DNA of 64,000 nucleotides from Owenia fusiformis. Taxonomy: Eukaryota; Annelida; Polychaeta; Sabellida; Oweniidae. The notes under the pieces were generated by a model, which did not search any database, was not told the DNA's origin, and saw only the letters and a program-made list of their open reading frames with translations. A program made the translations under genes and the position numbers. This document shows positions 59,985-64,000 of this stretch, in pieces; the first letter of the stretch is position 1; every line of letters starts with the position of its first letter. The stretch spans positions 8,143,525 to 8,207,524 of the forward strand of contig CAIIXF020000004.1 of assembly GCA_903813345.2 (NCBI GenBank). Reading direction: 5' to 3'.

Positions 59985-61835
59985 CGATTAGCTGCGACCC
60001 TTCGACTTACTGGGTGTCCAAAAATTATTGGAATGTCATAAAAACCCTTCGACTTTGATTTATTTTTTCTCATTTGGTTAGGTTGTTTGCATCATGGGCA
60101 TTCAATCATATTAATACCAACATGGATGCGATGTTTCAACTGTGTACCACATTTTCGCTACAATTCCGTGTTGATTGTTTTAAAGTGCCCGATAAAGTAT
60201 AAAATGCGCATGCGTCCAGGTGTTGATAAACTATAAATAGCGAAAATCCAGGGTTTGTCACCACAAGGTAAGCCAGGACGTGTTGAGAGAACAGCTAGTG
60301 TTGATATTGAATTTATATGTAGCCAGATAAGTTTCCTTATTGAAATTACATATGGTTATTAGCAATACTTTGTAGGTGCTAAATAATAAAATATTTAGAG
60401 TATATATGAGAGAAATTGGTCATTTCGAACCTGTTGAAAAGTTTGGGGCTCTCGGCTACACCGGGGAATTTACTTCCATGAGTACACACATAAATGTGGG
60501 GTTCCCCAAGAGGTACGCGACAAGGTGCACTGGCATCAAATGTGCGACTAAATGCTACTATCGAGAAGATAAAATAACGAATAGGCCTACGACAATAAGT
60601 TATTGCATGTGACAATTCCGAGCCTTCATCTCACTGAAGTATTTTGAAGTGAAAATAGGATTTTTGTTTTGATACATGGATTCAGATGAACGTAACTTTA
60701 TTCTGACAACTAATCAAAACTGAACAAAATTGATTGACGTAACAGACAATTTATTGTTTTACAATGTTTTGATTGGCTAAACGAATGAAACCAACAAATT
60801 ATGACATGTGAAATAACAATTTTGAAATGTAAAATTTAAAAGTGACAAACACAACCTCCCTATCCACTCTTTGGGAGCCCTAGTAAATTAGTAATATGTA
60901 CATGCAGCAGTGGTGGTGGTAGTGTGCAGCTTATTATCACACTACGCTTTGTATTCTAAAGCCTGTTGTTTGTAATAACACTGTTCACTCAACGTATGTT
61001 TTGTGTGTGGGCAGTCAACGATAATCATTGTTTTATCCCGATTACAGTATATGACCTCGGCAAGTATAACAAAACCGTACTAAACGAAAAAACGCAAATA
61101 AGAGAAAGCTTTCACACACATATAAAAAATGAACTAGTCTAATCCGCCAGTATAAACTCTGTGCTATACGTAGCCGGGTCAGGCGCACACTTTAAAAATC
61201 CTTCGACCCTGCGATTGAATATATTCAAGCGTTCTCTTGTTTTATATTGCTACTACATCTAAAAAAAACTTTCGAGACATTCGATTGAACATATTCATGC
61301 GTTCTCGTATTTTTGGAAGCTCAAACGAAAATGGACCCCTATTAATATATATTATGAACGAGAAACTTGGGATATCCGTGGGGGTTAACTTTTCCTATTT
61401 AAATTGGCGACGACTTGAATAATAATGAACTTTGGCTCCTCGCCAAATTGTATTGCGCGCCAAATTAGCCGGTAGAAGTACAGTAAATAAGTAATGAAAT
61501 GAATTACTTCTAGGGACATCCTTTGATGTACATTTACTGTAGCCCATCCCTTATATGCCCAAATGTATGTTTGTTGGAACTTTTGAGTGATATGTTTCAT
61601 GTATGGTTAGCAGGGGTAATCATCCGTCTATGTAAATCTCCACAGTTGGCAAATCCAGTGAGTCTGCAAACCTCGCGTTGCGGGGTAGTGAATGACAAAT
61701 AAATATGCCTAGCCTACAAGATTTTCGAAGGTAGAAAATTTTCTAGAATAGCTTCAATCGGAGGTCGCAGGGTTATTATTGTATTTTTATTCCCAAAAAT
61801 TCTGGACACCCAATAGGTCGAAGGGTCGCCGCGCC
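59985..61835. mobile_element. Possible 1.85 kb element with inverted ends
   Basis: 'gcgacccttcgacttactggg' at about 59994 is the near inverse of 'ccaataggtcgaagggtcgc' at about 61809. Similarity extends about 60 bases inward, through 'tgtccaaaaatt' against 'aattctggaca' and 'aacccttcg' against 'cgcagggtt'. The minus-strand frame at 59840-60073 crosses the left end and is probably not a gene. No transposase and no TSD are evident. Confidence 0.5.
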
Positions 61836-62570
61836 GGTTGGTCACAGGGTCGTATGGTATTATAATATTCCTGTGAAGAGATACACCGTAGGCTTATAGC
61901 GACCTTTACATGACTAGATTTTTGTCATTGTAGGCATTTCTTGATTTCAGGAACTGTGGTCACCGTAGACTCCACGTGGAATAAATGTGACTGAGGCATA
62001 AGATAATTATATTTTAGCATTCTCTTGCTTTGCTTTGTATAGCTTCAGGTGATGTAGATGGTCGAAGTCCATGAGTGAATGAGAGAATCATAGGATATGA
62101 TAGTTATCCCTCTCATATGATTTTTATCGTACATCTGTATTAGATAATTTCCCGGATGATTTAGCCTTTCCTTAGGTAATTAAAACATTTAATGACACTT
62201 TTGATTTTTCGAAAACTAAATAATGATTTTAGAAATACATTGCAATAACAATTTTAAAATTATTGCTTTCCTCAATATATATTATCGCTACATTAAAATC
62301 GCAATTTACTTATTCAACAAATTGATGTGATGAAATGGTTGATAACACAACTTTGGAACTAGTTAAACTTTGTAACCAGGCCATATTCTTAAAGCCTACA
62401 AACATTCTCGGCATTTCAGTCGCAAGATAAATCAATTCCATGCCAGTTCAGACCTCCCAACTCCAATCTTTTTTCCATCAATGCTAAATAAAAATGTCTT
62501 CTTATAGAACCATTTTCATTCTTAGCCGTGTATTTTAGATATGATTCATGATTGAAAAGGGGTTTCTCAA
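61836..62570. other. 3' flank of the somatomedin-B gene
   Basis: No further exon is supported. It contains the solo MITE end at 61984-62002 noted above. Confidence 0.4.
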
Positions 62571-64000
62571 TCACGTTTGATTTATCGTTGAACGGGTTAA
62601 GGCAAAAACGAGCAAGGTAGACACGAAACCATACAAGCTTGAACACAACCTGACTCCATTACTCGTAATACGACCGTTGGCACTAGGTATGTGCGATGTC
62701 TCAAATGTAACCGATTGGCCTTCCGTTGTAAGCTTACCCACAACCAGATTCGCGCGAGGCAATTCAGTCCCATCCTTCTCAAATGTGCAAAAACGTCCAG
62801 ATGAAGGTGAATCAACAGGAGGAAAAGATTCCTGAAGGATTTTCTCATAATGATCAATTTTCCGACCAAATGTTTCATTTTGGAATTGGACAAAGAATTG
62901 ACAATGCATGAAACCATCAGACCGAGCCTTTACATAAAGAATACCAATAATATTGAAAACTTCTTCAATAACTTTTGTCACGAGCAATTTGATATTTTGA
63001 GCATTGTTGTTTCCTATTGGGATTTTACAGTAAACTTTTAATTGTGTCTCATTTAACACGCATTCATTTTTGACAAGTTTAAACCGGTTTGGACATTTCA
63101 TCATACTTATCTCTGCACCTTTCACCTTGACAACAGAGTCAACGCCGGCGATACCCGCATCTGCCTTGATCTGATATACGGCACCTGAATCATTGATTGC
63201 ATCAATTAATACGGAGTAAGCAAAGAAGTTGGACATCTTAATGCCATTGTTTGGCATCTGATAACGGTCGCAGTCTCCACTTGCGGCCCAACTGAGACAT
63301 TGTAGGCAATAAACATTTCTTAAGATCAGACCACCTCCAATTTTGAAAAGTGTGGATCTCGAACTCCATTTCTACAGGCTTCCAAAATACGCTCGTCTTT
63401 GCATCTCTTGCTACATTGAGTTGGTGAAATAGAAATACAGGGCCGTCGCATATTTAAACCTTCTACCTTTGGAACTTTGGAAATCGAACACATTCTTCCT
63501 GATTTCTCAGCCCTATTTACCAAGTCGATTAAAAAAGCGCTGACTGATACGGGAAATTGTGGGGGATACTTGATTTGACAATGGATTGATATTTCCCAAG
63601 GAACAATGGTTTCATTGACCAAATTACACATAGCGCAAAAATAGTTGACATAGACAGTGTTTGTCAATTCGTCAGTCACTGGTACGACACCCTCTACACC
63701 ACTCTCCCCGTAACATTTCCGAATGACATCCACACCCTTGTAGTCGGGACTACAGGATTGCTTCATGTATATGTATCGACCGGCTCCTATATTTCTGCAA
63801 ACGAATGATTCCTTGATCTCAGTGTTATGTGTACGGTTGTCGCAAACATCGTTAAAGTCCTTGCAGCAATCCCCATAGATGTGACACGCCGCATCACAAG
63901 AGCAGAGCCACAAGGCATTCGTGTAATTGTTCATCTGCCCACATCTTCCACGGCACGTATTCTCCATACACGTGTATGTAGAAATGTCATCGCCACAGCT
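62571..64000 (-). CDS. Somatomedin-B domain extracellular protein, 5'-truncated by the window, with an apparent frameshift
   Basis: The frame enters from the window edge (S-C-G-D-D-I-S-T-Y-T-C, in frame with 63967). A somatomedin-B domain follows: C-R-G-R-C-G, then L-C-S-C-D-A-A-C-H-I-Y-G-D-C-C-K-D-F-N-D-V-C, the full disulfide spacing. Downstream cysteines (F-C-A-M-C-N, then Q-C-S-K-R-C) and Y-C-L-Q-C-L-S-W resemble the extracellular part of invertebrate SMB receptor-like proteins. The first frame stops at 63326. The continuation, from I-G-G-G-L-I-L-R-N-V-Y-C onward to 62571, is in another frame, and the change falls at or near a run of four A at 63346-63349. The C terminus has a hydrophobic stretch (L-Y-G-F-V-S-T-L-L-V-F-A-L) and then a short polar tail. 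It is too short for seven helices, so it may be a single anchor or GPI signal. It is either a pseudogene or carries a one-base sequence error. Confidence 0.72.

Noticed and set aside
60376-60615. Overlapping 78-codon open frames on both strands
   Set aside because: They have no motif, splice support or homology that I recognise, and mirror-length frames on both strands argue for chance.

Overview
This window looks like a gene-poor, repeat-rich stretch of an invertebrate nuclear genome. It has spliced genes with GT-AG introns, AT-rich non-coding DNA and no operons or ribosome binding sites. A somatomedin-B receptor-like gene, an angiomotin orthologue with compact exons and long repeat-filled introns, and abundant satellites and MITEs suggest a marine lophotrochozoan, perhaps a mollusc. 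That taxonomic placement is inference.

Layout. (1) 0.5-1.3 kb is a decayed paralogue of a locus at 23.1-26.9 kb. It is interrupted by an 8.7 kb composite transposon-like element (1287-9976) with a perfect 7-bp target duplication; the paralogue at 26.86 kb preserves the empty site. The element carries a nearly homogeneous 450-bp tandem array, each unit holding one in-frame 222-bp exon on the minus strand, followed by a 200-bp satellite. (2) 10-20 kb is a nest of DNA elements: a 385-bp MITE with an 8-bp TSD, a 4.5 kb foldback-like element with a dead Tc1 element inside it, several MITEs and a near-perfect 834-bp foldback element. (3) 20.5-23.2 kb holds a four-exon minus-strand gene of unknown function (491 aa). 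(4) 27.8-52.3 kb is a complete angiomotin gene on the plus strand: 12 coding exons, 975 aa, three PPxY motifs, the AMOT coiled coil and a class II PDZ ligand at the C terminus. Its introns hold a small secreted cysteine-rich peptide gene on the opposite strand (31.9-32.6 kb), a second 6.1 kb transposon with the same termini, 7-bp TSD and a related 200-bp satellite (39.1-45.3 kb), and a young LTR retrotransposon without recognisable gag-pol (46.6-52.0 kb). (5) 52.3-57.6 kb is a series of minisatellites and satellites. (6) 57.6-62.5 kb is mostly unremarkable, with small inverted-repeat elements. (7) 62.5-64 kb is the 3' part of a minus-strand somatomedin-B extracellular protein gene with an apparent one-base frameshift.

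The most notable signal is a family of TIR elements with 7-bp TSDs that carries long satellite arrays internally, and in one case an expanded exon array. The genes do not form a common pathway. The angiomotin gene is expected to act in Hippo/Yorkie signalling and junctional polarity; the other proteins are secreted or probably nuclear.
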